Shown here: in pieces, positions 43,707-55,565 of the stretch
Numbering within the stretch: position 1 is the stretch's first letter
Layout: each line of letters starts with the position of its first letter
Origin: Daldinia sp. FL1419
Taxonomy: Eukaryota > Ascomycota > Sordariomycetes > Xylariales > Hypoxylaceae
Assembly: GCA_025201765.1 (NCBI GenBank)
Contig: MU623383.1
Coordinates: 124,001 to 188,000, forward strand
DNA: 64,000 bases
Direction: 5' to 3'
Notes under the pieces: generated by a model
The model's database searches: none
The model's input: the letters and a program-made list of their open reading frames with translations, nothing else
What the model was told of the DNA's origin: nothing
Translations under genes and position numbers: made by a program

Positions 43707-44459
43707 CTAGAACCTCATCGGTGCTAATTCTTTCTTACGGCCTGATCGGTTTACTGAGGTTCCCTTATGCTTACCACAAGTATATCCAAACAGCCGTCCA
43801 GTCTTATCCTGCGATATTTTTTCACAAATGAAGGTATAGGCGTCCCAGATTCTATTCGTCAGGGGTAACGAATGCGGCTGGCTATAATGCGGAAAACATA
43901 GTTTGGCTAGCTGTGGTCCTGTTGTAGTCCATTCCTTGACGCATAAAACTTTCTTTTTGCCGACGGGATACATTACCAGCCATTCTGGGCAATTTCCGCT
44001 ACAGGCGTTGGTGAAGGCGATAGAAGTCACATTAGATACGGTTGACCGCCGTAAATTCCATAGAAAGAATGTCGATGGGTAAAAGGGTGTAAGAAAAGGC
44101 ACTTCATGATATTCACATGTCAGTATGTTAACTAGGTAGACTTCGCTTGGTACGAATGTAGAGAACGTACGGGCAACGAGAAATCTATTTCTTCCGTAAA
44201 GAACATGAGTTGCTTCTGCATTCACCTGCTTGCAAGTACGTAGCAATTCTACGTGTGGCATTCGATGAGGGAGGCGACGAAGCTCGAATGCAGGCAGTTG
44301 CGGACGATACCAATAAATCTGACGGCGCCCTGAAGATATTATGATATAATCAGGAGAGCACAATAAAAGCTCATATATCTCTAGACGCAACTCAAATGGG
44401 AGTTCGAGTAATGGGAAGCTAGCCCTTGAGCCACCCGTGCCGTTATCGCGGTCGTGCAT
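43707..44459 (-). CDS. small F-box-like (2EXR/DUF7730-type) hypothetical protein
   Basis: Intronless, 250 aa, function unknown. The N-terminal half carries the pattern seen in the abundant fungal 2EXR/DUF7730-type proteins: FPLLELPFELRLEIYELLL, then after ~45 residues VELLRTCKQVNAEATHVLYG and NRF. These families look like reduced F-box domains; binding partners are unknown. The C-terminal half is basic with five Cys (NACSGNCPEW, KVLCVK, AKLCFP, CGKHKG). It is isolated between two gene-poor stretches and belongs to a lineage-specific family, so it may be dispensable (inference). Confidence 0.7.
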   Translation of the reverse strand: MHDRDNGTGGSRASFPLLELPFELRLEIYELLLCSPDYIIISSGRRQIYWYRPQLPAFELRRLPHRMPHVELLRTCKQVNAEATHVLYGRNRFLVARTFSTFVPSEVYLVNILTCEYHEVPFLTPFYPSTFFLWNLRRSTVSNVTSIAFTNACSGNCPEWLVMYPVGKKKVLCVKEWTTTGPQLAKLCFPHYSQPHSLPLTNRIWDAYTFICEKISQDKTGRLFGYTCGKHKGTSVNRSGRKKELAPMRF

Positions 44460-47400
44460 AGCGGAAGGGGTGCCCTGATAGAGAGGATGTTTTCGTTAGC
44501 CCCATTGTATTATCATCGTAGAGAGCGTATCACAAGAGGGAAACGTATTCAGTACGGAGATGATCGGCCATTTTCTACGAGCACACCAACCCACTAATCG
44601 ATTGCATTGTATAAGTAAATCTGTGGTACACGATCTGGGGGGAAAGGATAGAGAGCCATGGGGTCGGATTATAGTAACGCATTCGCGCCTTCACATGATT
44701 TAGACTTTGGGATCGCACATATTCTGGGGGAATACACTATATTCAAATCCATGGAAACGGAAATACATCGTGCTTACTGCGGAGCCATTCCTAGTATTAC
44801 CATATCGACTGCTTTTCGTGGTCTCCCCCAGAGAGGGGCGGATAACTTTCCTATGAGAATCTCTCTTGTTTTCTGTTCGTAGCATGACGTTCTCGAGTCC
44901 GGTCCTATCCGTAGATAGGGATTTGGAGGAATAAGATCCACACTTCCCGGTCGCCCGACTAGAGTAAAATGAATAATTAATATATGGATAATAGATGAAT
45001 AATCCTGATAGAAACCCCTGAACTCGAATGGCCGCAATGCTTTAAAAATTTTTCAAGATGCTTCTGGCCTGTGAGAAACGTGGTCGTTATCGAATAATTT
45101 AACGAATAATTTAACGAATAATTTGATATTGGGCAGTTTTTCGTGGATACTTCATGTTAGGCTGATGTTGGACGGACCAGCAACGACTGCATATGTGTGA
45201 AGAAATATGGAGTTTGACGAAGCTAGGCCGCTTGTCCGCCTTGTCTGTCCTTGCCAGTCCTTGCCATCTAGGTTAGTTCTCTCGGAACCTATAGAAAGAG
45301 CTGCAAGGTAGGAGGTAGCTGTTGCCTGCTACCTAAACCACATGCATGTAACATGTAACATTGAATGCTAGGAAGGCGGGATCAACGTGTGGCAATTAGA
45401 CTTTCTCCCTGGATTCGTCGCCTTTTTATACTATTACCTTAGAGAAAAGTAAGGAGGGCAAAAAAGGGAAAGAACGAGAAGGAACCGTTTCCTAACGTGG
45501 GTTTTTTTTATGAGTAAAGTCTATCGACGGTGGTTGGTTAGATTTGGGGAAGATCTCTCTGCAAAGTCCCTCAAACTCGACCCCTGATTCGTTATCGGAT
45601 AACTAGTTCCATTCGAAAGGAAGTTATGGTTATAGAGAAGTGTCGTCATTCTACATGGAAATGTAATACCTATCTACCTACCTATGTAGACAAGCAGGAA
45701 AGCTGCTTACATAACTCTATACACATTAATATACTGGATAGATATTGTGAAAGCAGTAAAAAGGCATATTATTGAAGCCGGCTTATAACTCGAGTGCATA
45801 TAATACATGTATCTTCAGGTTCGAATTGTGGATCGGCATGCAGCAAGCAGTACAGATCTCATGTGTGAAACAATACTTACATGTGCTTAGGTGGATAGCA
45901 TATGTATCTCCTTACTTCGATGCTGTGGAAGAGGAGCAGATTGGCCGCACTAAAGTTCTCGAGCTGGGTAATATTGTGGTACGAACCCTTCTTGATTATT
46001 TTGAGGTACTTTTGGGTAGATATTAGGAAATCTTATGCTTTAAATTTTTGCTAATATTTTATCTATATATGTATGCTGCCTAACGCGCTTAACTTTATCA
46101 AGCTTGCTTGTCATACTCGTGGGTCTTTGATTGTTGTTTACTGGTTCTCAAAAAGGCCGGAGAGGCAAAATGTTTCCAAAATTTATTAGGATTCGTACAT
46201 ATTTGTGGATACATGTGGTGGTTGTGGATATCATACAACAAGTTAGTTGTGCTTGTTAAAAAAGACGAGAACGTTCGAGGCCTTCCCCCCCTTCCCCAGC
46301 TAGAGGGGTTGAAAGTGGAACAAGTTTCCCCTCACCAAACATAAGTCAATCTTGTCTTATCTAGTCGCCTTGAGTTATGGGCTATGGGTTATGGGCAAAT
46401 CCGAGACAAGAACGATATCATTCATTGGAATGACATAACCCGCGGTGTGGATTTTAGTGGGTAATGTACCTAAAGGCTACTGAGAGCAACAAGTTTATCC
46501 CCAGCAGCCCCCGGGTCCCTAGCGTAAAGCTACGGGCTTTAGCAGATCCGTGTCCTATCTAATGAATTGAGCGCTAGATATCGTTCTGATGGATCCGTTA
46601 AGGCTCCATCCTTAAGGTTCCATCCAGAGATACCGCAATCTTTTATTAATGGTTTACGGTTTACGGTTTACGGTTTACGGCTCACGGCTTGTGGTTATTA
46701 TCGTCGTATTTCATCTTTCAACCATACATATGCATATGCCAGCGTAACTGTTTTTATTATCAAAACAGAGCAGAACAGAACATACGAGCCTTGATACCTA
46801 TCATTTTGAGCTATTTGAGGTTGGGAAAAGATATCTGAACCCATAGACCTAGTATATTTCAACCAATCCTGTCTTTGAACCATCCAACTAATTCTAGGTC
46901 GAAGCACATATGCCTAACGTTGTCCTGCGTTGTATGCCTTAAGCAATGCCTTAAACCATTTCAGACAAACCCAGACGAAAAGAAAAGAAGAAGAAGAAAA
47001 AAACTAAGCTTAAGACCCAGATAAGTGCATCGCTGGACCAAGGACATGTAAGTATTTACATGAAAATCCACATAATCCTTGCTATCCTTGCTCATCTTGT
47101 TGATGAAAAGTAACGCTAAGGTCGTATTTGCATATCGACCACGGTCCATTTCGATGATCCCCTCCTTCAAACCTTGTCATTGGGAAAGAAACCCAAGAAA
47201 AAAACATAGAACAGGGTTATTTGCAGCCAACGAGCTAGGCAATCCCGCTTCATCGCCTTCACGCCGTAGATAAAACCAAATTGTCTTGCTACAATTATTG
47301 TTTACAATTGTTCCAGCTTAACTCAACTTCTCTACTGCTTTTTATATAACTAGGTAGATATTGTCTATCTCTCGAGCAGACAGCTTTTTGTCGAGTTCTC

Positions 47401-47559
47401 CAAGCTTCTTTATATACACACTCCCAGCTCCAATATTCCTCATATATCGACCTGTCTATATACTTGTCTGTATACTTGCTCTACCCCTCTTGACCGCATC
47501 TTGACCGCATCTTGACCGCATCTTGCCTGGCGTGATCTTATCGCCACTCCTTGCACAAA
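44460..47559. other. 3.1 kb gene-poor region
   Basis: No convincing gene. The frames 45772-46026 and 46108-46344 are short and domain-free. Repeats: the triple AACGAATAATTT at about 45096-45124, CTACCTACCTATGTAG at 45675-45690, GGTTTAC x4 at 46651-46680 (decaying into GGCTCACGGC), and CTTGACCGCAT x3 at 47489-47522 just upstream of the glycogenin start. A CTTTTTATATAA box at 47338-47349 could be a TATA element for glycogenin. Confidence 0.4.
46651..46680 (+). repeat. 7-bp tandem repeat
   Basis: Four copies of GGTTTAC plus GG, followed by degenerate CTCACGGCTTGTGG. Gene-free context. Confidence 0.8.
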
Positions 47560-49903
47560 ATGGCTGCGCAGGAGGATGTCTACGCTACAGTTCGTTGAAC
47601 CCTGAATATGGCCTCCAGGCGTTTTGGTAGTGGCTAACATTTACTTTCAAATAGCTTCTTCTAAGTGATACATACTTGCCTGGTGCTCTGGTGCTCGCGC
47701 ATTCTCTCCGAGATGCGGGTACTACCAAGAAGCTGGCCGCTCTGGTCACCCGCGATACCGTTGCGCCCGAGGTCGTAACGGAGCTTGAGGTACGTTTACA
47801 AGTCTATACACATCTGTTCGCTCCAGTAGACTAATCTAATCGGATAGACCGTCTACGACTACATCATTCCGGTCGACACAATTCGCAATACCCAAACGGC
47901 TAATCTACACCTGATGAACCGTGCCGACTTGCACTCTGCTTTTACCAAGATCAACTTGTGGAAGCAGACTCAATTCCGAAAGATTGTGTACATCGATGCC
48001 GATGTCGTCGCCTACCGAGCTCCCGATGAGCTCTTTGACCTACCTCACGCATTCTCCGCGGCTCCCGATATCGGCTGGCCGGATCTCTTCAACACTGGTG
48101 TCATGGTCTTGACTCCGAACCTGGGTGACTACCATGCTATGCTGGCAATGGCGGAGAGGAGCATCTCGTTCGACGGTGCCGATCAGGGTCTTATCAACAT
48201 GCACTTCAAGAATAACCACAACCGCCTTAGCTTCGCCTACAATGTTACCCCCTCCGGCCACTACCAATATGTTCCTGCCTATCGCCATTTCCAGTCGGGC
48301 ATTAGTATGGTTCATTTCATTGGCCCCGAAAAGCCATGGTTTCAAGGGAGGCGCGCCAGCTCCGGAAGCTCACCCTATGACGAAATGGCTGGAAGATGGT
48401 GGGCAGTTTACGACCGACACTATCACGGATCGGTATGTTCCTATCAACCAGCCCATTATTATGTTAGATCTTCTGCTTACCATATATAGACCACAACTTC
48501 CGAACTCGTGCAGTATTTTACCAAGGGAGAGTACCATCCCAACGGGGCCACTAAGAACTCATACATCCAAAAGCACGGACAAAACGGATACCAAACTAGC
48601 AGTTCAAGCTGGGACGCTCAGAGGTTTGCTACCAACCCCACCACCCAATTTCACAGTACCGCAGATCTAACTTGAACATAGGCAATCTCCACCACAAAAT
48701 TCCAGACCAGAGGCCGCGAACTTCCCCTCTACTGTATACCACATGTCTCAAGATACTACTCCGTGGGTCGCACCTAGGTGGTATCAGCCCCCTAGGGAGC
48801 CTGGTGCGCCTCCCATGAAGCTTATATTCCCCTGGGAGTCCGAGCGAACAGCGCCTTCCCGCGTGTTCGCCGAAGATTTCGTCCAGGAGGAACCCGAGGA
48901 AGAAGAAGAAGTCGAGGAGGAGCCTGAAGAAGAAGAGGAAGAGGAAGACGAGCCTCTGTCTAGTGGTGCACAGACACCTACAGGACAATGGAACGCTCCC
49001 TCTGTCACAAATGCGTCCACGGACGACCAGGGAAGCGAATTAGTCACCCCGACCACCCCGACTCATCATGTCACGCCAAGTACTTGGTCTTCGTTCACTC
49101 TTACCAATGCCTGGGATGATGTACCTGAGATCGAGCGCTATGTCGACAAGATTCAGAAACATAAGCGTGGGCCAAGCATCAAGTCTATTCCTGCTCCGAT
49201 GGCTTTGCAGGAAGCCGAACGGCCTGATGTCGTCCATCGCAGACGAGGAAGCAAAGTTACCGATTTCCCTAGCGAGACCGAGCGTCCTAGCTTGCCAGTT
49301 ACTCCAGCACCCATCAGCCGACCGAAGTTTTGGGATGGTAATGATGACAACCCGCTGCTACCGGCTGCACAAGGTGTGCCGGCACAGTCTGAATGGGTAT
49401 GTGAGCACGGGACTCGGTGGACACCTGCAGCCTGTCTCTGTGATATAACTAACATCCTACACGCCGAAAAGGACCCCGCAGCTAAGCTTCAAGAACTCTC
49501 CGAGTGGCACGGTGCATTGCTACAGAAGCTTGGTGGCGAAGGCGGAGGCGAAGACAGCGGACATGTGCACTCTCACGCCGCGCAACCGGCTACGCTTGTT
49601 AGCCCGCAGCCAGTAAAAGGTGGGAGTGCAATCCACAGCCTCGAATCCAACTTGGAAACGCTACCCCGAATCATTACGACCGGAAACCGCAGGTCGGGAG
49701 GTGTAGCACCCATCCCAGCGCCTAGCTACGCGGGTCCCGGAGCGGTGTTCGAAAAGGGGGCCACGCCGGTTCCGCGGGCTACTATAGCCCGGCACCCGGT
49801 AGCAACACACTCCTCCGGTATTCTCGAACCGAGCTACTCGGGACCCGGTCCTGCGTTTGAGAAGGATGAGAATATACCAATGGAGCTGCCGGTTGGGCAG
49901 TAA
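47560..49903 (+). CDS. gnn: glycogenin (self-glucosylating glycogen primer, GT8)
   Basis: Primes glycogen by adding glucose from UDP-glucose to its own tyrosine. Exons 47560-47589, 47655-47789, 47848-48432, 48490-48623 and 48682-49903; introns start GTTCGT, GTACGT, GTATGT and GTTTGC and all end TAG. Joins read EDVYAT|LLLSDTYLPG, TELE|TVYDYI, HYHGS|TTTSELVQY and SWDAQ|RQSPPQN, giving 701 aa. The GT8 domain is residues ~6-270: metal-binding DAD at 105-107 (KIVYIDADVVAYR), FNTGVMVLTP, DQGLINMHF and HFIGPEKPW. The acceptor tyrosine is probably in YNVTPSGHYQYVPAYRHF. The long C-terminal extension has a Glu-rich run (~310-340), the conserved WSSFTLTNAWDDVPEIERYV segment and two AP[S]YxGPGxxFEK repeats near the end, probably for glycogen synthase binding (inference). 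Confidence 0.93.
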
Positions 49904-51910
49904 TCCAGACGCACTATTTCGAGCTCCCTACAAGCCTCACAGAGCCTTTACTCTTGGGAGCTAATGAAATGAGAATAGACGCCGGACGGAGCTCATCTAG
50001 GGGAAGGCTACAGATATTCCCAATGACTTGAAGGATAAAGAGAATGGATGGATGGATTGCTTGGCGTTTGGTACACGACATAAGGAAAACAGCAAAATGA
50101 CGGAATGGTGGATGAATGACCGCTCACGATGGTCTAATTACAAAGGATATTGATTAGTATCCTACACAATACTTTTTCTTGATCTTCTTCTACTTGGATG
50201 GCAGGCCAGCAGTTGCAATACAGGGTCACAAGCGTGGCATTTGCTGCCGACGGACGTTCAGGGGCTTATAAAATGCCCATTGAATATCCGTCTACACTTG
50301 GAGCCGCTATGTCGACTCTTGATTGTCCTGCTGTTGGGGCGTGTCATCTCTTTTTGGCGTGGGAAAATTTTATTTCGTTATATATTAATTCCTTATTCCC
50401 GACCAAGAATGCTGCTGCAGTCGCATTTGCGTCAACACTACACAGAAAGAGACTTATACCTTGACCCATTGCGTATTTGGATACTGCGGCAATTTATTTA
50501 CCGCCTATCTTCCTATATATCTGCATCGATGGCATATGCTTTAGGCTAGCATGGAGCGAGCATCTATCATAGCATAGTTTATCTATTAACTGAATTATCT
50601 TCTTCAAGTATTCAAGCATTCAAGGCAACGATTAATGGAGCTTTTACAAATAAATCCATAAGAATAGGACATTAGATATAGATTAGTAGGCACACGATAT
50701 ATATTCGATTTCAACTACAAGATATGGACATGATTTAGTGCTATCGGTATGCCTACCTCCTATTACTAGAGATACAGGTAGGCTCAGAGTCGAATATTAT
50801 AAACGGTATATAATACACGTAGAGACACTTCTATGGATAGACGGTACACTAGGTGTAACAGCGGGTTCTTCCAGGAGGCCTCCCCCCCCCCTTCTCCTAA
50901 CAAACAGATAGGTAGATAACTCTTCAACCCCCGTCGCACGAGCCACGGAGTTAATGGGACTAAGCTGACGACGAGCAGAGTCCGGAGGTTGCTTACCGAA
51001 GAAGTGATGACATCGGCTAAGGGCCACCGAGGACAGGAAAGGGTAGATGATGGACGGGATTGTGTTACCGATTTGCGATAGGGCCGATGGGCGGCTTGGG
51101 TAGGGGGTGAGTAGGTAGCTACCTACCTAGGTAGGTAGGATATGTAGGTAGATTTGCGTTTTTCGGTACACGCGGGAAAGGTGTATGATTCGTACTTTTA
51201 CAAGTGTGTAGGGCGAGCGGGCTGGTAGATGGGGTCATGGAGGGATTGTCGCTGCTGTATTGATTGATAGTATCGATTAGTCGCGTGTATCACCGACTGG
51301 GATTAATTGGTCTGAGTGGCGTGCTTGGGTTATGTTTCGCTGATATGGTGTACAGGAGACCTCCGGCTCGTCCCAGCCGAGCTGGCTCATGTCGGAGCTA
51401 GGGAGGGTTTGATGGGTGACACAACATGGACGGTAGTGTTCTAAGAAGTACGTGAGTGTGTGGCTGGGACGTCGTTTGAATAGATTTACGTAGAGAGGTC
51501 TTCATATTATTTCTTTATTGGCACTTAATATATATCATATAGCGCTTAAATTCTAGATGTAGGCCAGAAAACCCTCGAGCTACTGACATGATAGGGCTAT
51601 AGGTACCTTTTGTTAGTATTGGGTAAGTAGGCAGGCAGTTTTATTTGCAAATCGTCCAGGCACCTACTTTTATATGAGCCTTGCTACTTAATAGTTGGCT
51701 TGGTAGTGCAAAGGCTTGTCCCATGTCCATCTCAATACGTAACCTAAGCCGGCCGCCTAAGCTATGAATCTCATTAATGGAACTAGGCGGTAGATAGGTA
51801 GATTCACCTGCCTTGTATGCATGGGGCCTGGATCTGAGTGGAGAGCCTGGAGCTCACGATCTGATGGTTGAAGTATAAGCGACCGGTTGAAGGTCGAGGT
51901 GTTCTTATCC
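49904..51910. other. 2.0 kb intergenic region
   Basis: Tail-to-tail spacer between glycogenin and the EFM7-like gene. It includes GTAGCTACCTACCTAGGTAGGTAGG around 51112-51140, a long perfect palindrome of the dispersed TACCTAC family that could fold into a hairpin, and a C10 run at 50881-50890. Frames at 50198-50549 have no domains. Confidence 0.45.
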
Positions 51911-52816
51911 TCATCCTTCAACCGTCGACGCTCTTCGCTTCAGGACACCAACCACCAACCACCGCTTGCGCACACTAATATCCTCCTGCCCGCGATCCCA
52001 AACCCACTCCCGCTCAACGCCATCACAATCGCGCTCCCATATACTCTCTACCTCGAGGCCAACAGCCGCGAGTGCGTCGTCCTCAAAGAAGCCGCGCATC
52101 TTTTCGCGCCCCGTATGGAACCCGGCCACAATCCAAGCCTTAGCATCAGGAGAATCCTTGAGGAACCACGCAATAGACTTGTGCAAATTGGCATGCTGCC
52201 ACGGCATCCATAGACAATCACATACAAAGACACGGTCGAACCGGCCCCGACGTTCTACTGCAAAAGGGGTATCCAACTCGCCCCACGAGTGCCCCTCCAC
52301 CGTCAGCGGCGCGAGAGAATTACCAGGCGAGTTCTCTGTCTTAGCATTAGCCGCGACATTCTTACGCAGCGTGTCTAAGACAGTCTCGGACGGATAATCC
52401 GTAACAACCACGCTCTTGGCCCCCAGCAGCGCAGCCATAAGACTCGGCAACGCCGTCCCAGCGCCGAGCTCGATTGTCTCGAGGCCTGCGACATCGAACG
52501 CGGAGGCTTGGAGCCGGCGCAAGCCGACGTCCAGCGGCAAGGCCAGGGTTCCGGCCTCGACGAACTCAGCAAGCAGTAGACTCGCGTTCCAGAGGTAATG
52601 GCTGAAGAGCTTGCGATCGGCCTCGCGGTCCGGGTCCGCGAGGGCGATGTGCAGGGGCTCGGGCAGGTGCGGCGACGTGTACAGCAGGGAGTGCTCTGCG
52701 TCGCCATGCTGGTTCGTCACGTCGTCTGGGAAGATGACGCCGAGCGAGGAACTGAGGAAGTCCTCTGGGTCTGAGGAGGGGGGGCCGTGGAGGGAGATGC
52801 GGCTCGTGAGGGCCAT
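51911..52816 (-). CDS. EFM7: protein methyltransferase, EFM7/NNT1-like
   Basis: Seven-beta-strand SAM-dependent methyltransferase of family 16. Yeast Efm7 trimethylates the N-terminus and dimethylates Lys3 of elongation factor 1A. Intronless, 301 aa from MALTSRISLHGP at 52816; the frame is open to 52915 but the extra 33 residues are low complexity. Landmarks: ADREADRKLFSHYLWNAS-like segment PDREADRKLFSHYLWNAS (~75-92), motif I ETIELGAGTALPSLMAAL (~120), VVVTDYPSE (post I), and FDRVFVCDCLWMPWQHANLH (motif IV with the substrate-contact region). The C-terminus has VEREWVWDRGQEDISVRKRWLVVGVLKR, normal for the group. Older annotation calls such proteins nicotinamide N-methyltransferase; the EFM7 role is taken from the family. 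Confidence 0.85.
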   Translation of the reverse strand: MALTSRISLHGPPSSDPEDFLSSSLGVIFPDDVTNQHGDAEHSLLYTSPHLPEPLHIALADPDREADRKLFSHYLWNASLLLAEFVEAGTLALPLDVGLRRLQASAFDVAGLETIELGAGTALPSLMAALLGAKSVVVTDYPSETVLDTLRKNVAANAKTENSPGNSLAPLTVEGHSWGELDTPFAVERRGRFDRVFVCDCLWMPWQHANLHKSIAWFLKDSPDAKAWIVAGFHTGREKMRGFFEDDALAAVGLEVESIWERDCDGVEREWVWDRGQEDISVRKRWLVVGVLKRRASTVEG

Positions 52817-55565
52817 CTTGCCAGCTTTGCTCGGCCGAGTTGAATTTTGAGGCTCAAGTAGACAGGGGGTAGGGTTGGTTGAGTTGTGGGATTTCTTCGG
52901 GTGCTGGGGTGCCAAAAGAACTTTTTTTTTTTCCTTTTCTTTTCTGTTTCTTCTGATGCACCTGGGCGTGCATGTGATTAACCTTAGAGGTTGGGCACAG
53001 AAAACGATACCGAGACTGATAGAGCTTTGGGTCGGTGGTACAAGGTTAGGTACTTACTGGGTCCTGGGGGCGTTGAAGACGGAATAGCTCCGTAGTTGAA
53101 CCCCTGCCGGGGCGGAAAGTTACCCTCTCAATGGGTTTGTTAATGAATGACCTTATGCGGTATGTTAGACATGATAGGGTAGCGAATAGCGTATATCTGT
53201 AGCGCATTAATGCTGTTATTATTACATAGGTACCTACGCCACACCCCCCGCGATATTAAAATAGAACATAGGTAGCAAAAAAAGCACATGTGTACCATCC
53301 ACCACCTAGTAAACTATACCTAGTATTGCACATCTATCCGTACATTGATGTAAGGATGTAAGGATTGTAGGATATGGATATCTATGTACGGATAAGAGAG
53401 AATATGCCGAGTAAGAAAAAGCAAAAAGCAAAAAGCAAAAAAAAAAAAAAAAGATATTAAGATGTACACAAGAGGTATGCAGTGCTACAGTGTCGAGATG
53501 ACATCACATAAACCGTGCCCATAGTGTATAATAGCGTCTAGAAGAGCCTACAGAGATGCAAGGTGAAAGGTGTTAGAGGGGGTGAGAGGGGTAAGAGGGG
53601 GAAACTTCGGGAGCCTATGTCTCTCTAAACCTCAGCCTTAGTAATATTCTTGCCGGCTCAGAGGATGGATGATAGGTGATGCTTAACTCTCTAGCCTTAC
53701 CGTCGCTTACGTATTACGTTTATTCCATTTCCTAATGACTTGAGTGTTTGAATCCGTAGAGAAATGGTTAAGGTGGCCTAGGTGGGTATAGTGAGCGAGT
53801 GCAAATGGGATTGGAGTACTTAGTTGGTGCTAGGTACCTAATCTAGGGCAAATACGTACCAATGTGCAGTTACTACCTATGTCCGTACGTTATGCTTCTC
53901 AGTGCCCTGCTGCAAATAAGCAAAAAGGTGCTGCTGCCCCCCTACACCGCTTGTGAAAAGTCCCTAACCTTCCTGATTCGGGGTAGCCAGTTAGGCCAAT
54001 ATAGAAGGGGGTAGGCTAACGTTAATCTTGTGTGTATGCACCTCGATACATAGCCTTTAGGTAGTACCCTTTTTTCCCGCCAACCACAAGCTTTCTCTCT
54101 TGTAACCCCAGAATACACGTGGTGGGCGGGAGCTGCGCCTCAGTTGCACGAATGCACGAAACGGTCATCGAAGCCACGGCCTAATCCGCGGAGGCCTCTA
54201 TCGGGGCCGCGCTTGTGTAGCGCCTGTCGGTGCCAATGTCAAATGTTGGTTGCCGGTTGCCAGTGAGTTAGATCAGTCTGTTAAGGTTAGGTTACCTTTA
54301 CAACGTCGGTGACTACCTATGTTTCGTACAATATACAATATACACCCGATACATACACACAATACATACACACAATACACACATAGACACAATGCGCACA
54401 CAGTACATTAGATTAGGTACGATGCAACTTTTTGTCAGCATGACGGCAGCGTTCTTCGTCCAATTACGACGATAGGAGTTGACGGAGATGGTGGAGGCAA
54501 ACATGTATGTTGACTTGTAAATTCGTGGTATTGGCCGTCCGTTCATCTCGCAGCCGGTCGCCATCGCTGCGACCCCAACCTTATGGGAAATGACATGCTC
54601 CGTTTCAGCTGCAAATATTCACTTATTGCCTATGCGGTCTGCAAACCTCCTGCGGTTTCAGGCAATAGGAGGATTCATCCCGGGAAGCCTCGTTATTAGA
54701 CGCCGTCGCCTTGGTTTTCCAATCAGGTGTCCTAAACCAGAATTCGCTGCGTCGCTGTATTTGCCTATATTGCTCGCTTGGGCGCCCTGGGATTTGAATA
54801 CTAATGCATCGGGATTTGCGTCGTCAATATACTGATATTATATATATGCCGGTGATGTATGCATGCTGAGACAGTCGACGTATATCGTGGCGAATCGTGT
54901 AAAGGAGCGACACCAGCTTGTGAGCAAGTAGTACATAGTATGTAGATAGATACCTAGGTAGGTATATTGTAAAATATATTGGTCAACGTCTGAATTCAAC
55001 ATTGATGGTGTAGTATATACATGTTATACAATGTGTAAGTCTATATCACAACTCAAGGGTCAAGCCAAGATAACCGCAGCGAAGACGATGTTATTCTTTA
55101 TTCAAGAACGAAAAACCGACTCTTTGATCGGTATTCGCGACGCTGTCATGATAGAAATAGATAGGGTATCAATACAGACCATCAAAAACTACATAATATG
55201 ACCAAAAAAAATATAAAAATAAGCATAGCAAGACACATTTTTAAATCAGCCTCCTTTTTTAAGGGCTGTCGGAGAGATTATACTCTTCACGAGACAATTC
55301 TGCTTCTCTCCTTTCTATAATTTGCCGGTTATAAACTTTTTCTCCCCGACGGAGAATGAAGCCCCTCCCCCAAAGATCAGTTTTTGTATACCATTAAGCA
55401 TCCCAACGTACAACAGACCTTGCGCCAATCATGCTTATCCCAATCTTCGTGTCGGTCGTCATGATGCTATGTATATCGATACACTAGGGATTAGGAGGTA
55501 GGTGGGTGTGTGGTGGGTGGATAGATAGGTGGATGTGATATATACGGGGGGGCGCGGCTTTGGCT
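52817..55565. other. 2.7 kb gene-poor region
   Basis: No supported gene. A/T homopolymers at 52921-52940 and 53404-53453 (AAAAAGC repeats followed by A16), CA-rich ATACATACACACA repeats at 54345-54385, and several GGTAGGTA/TACCTA motifs (53229, 53830, 54952). Frames at 54313-54564 and 54590-54835 are domain-free. Confidence 0.4.
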
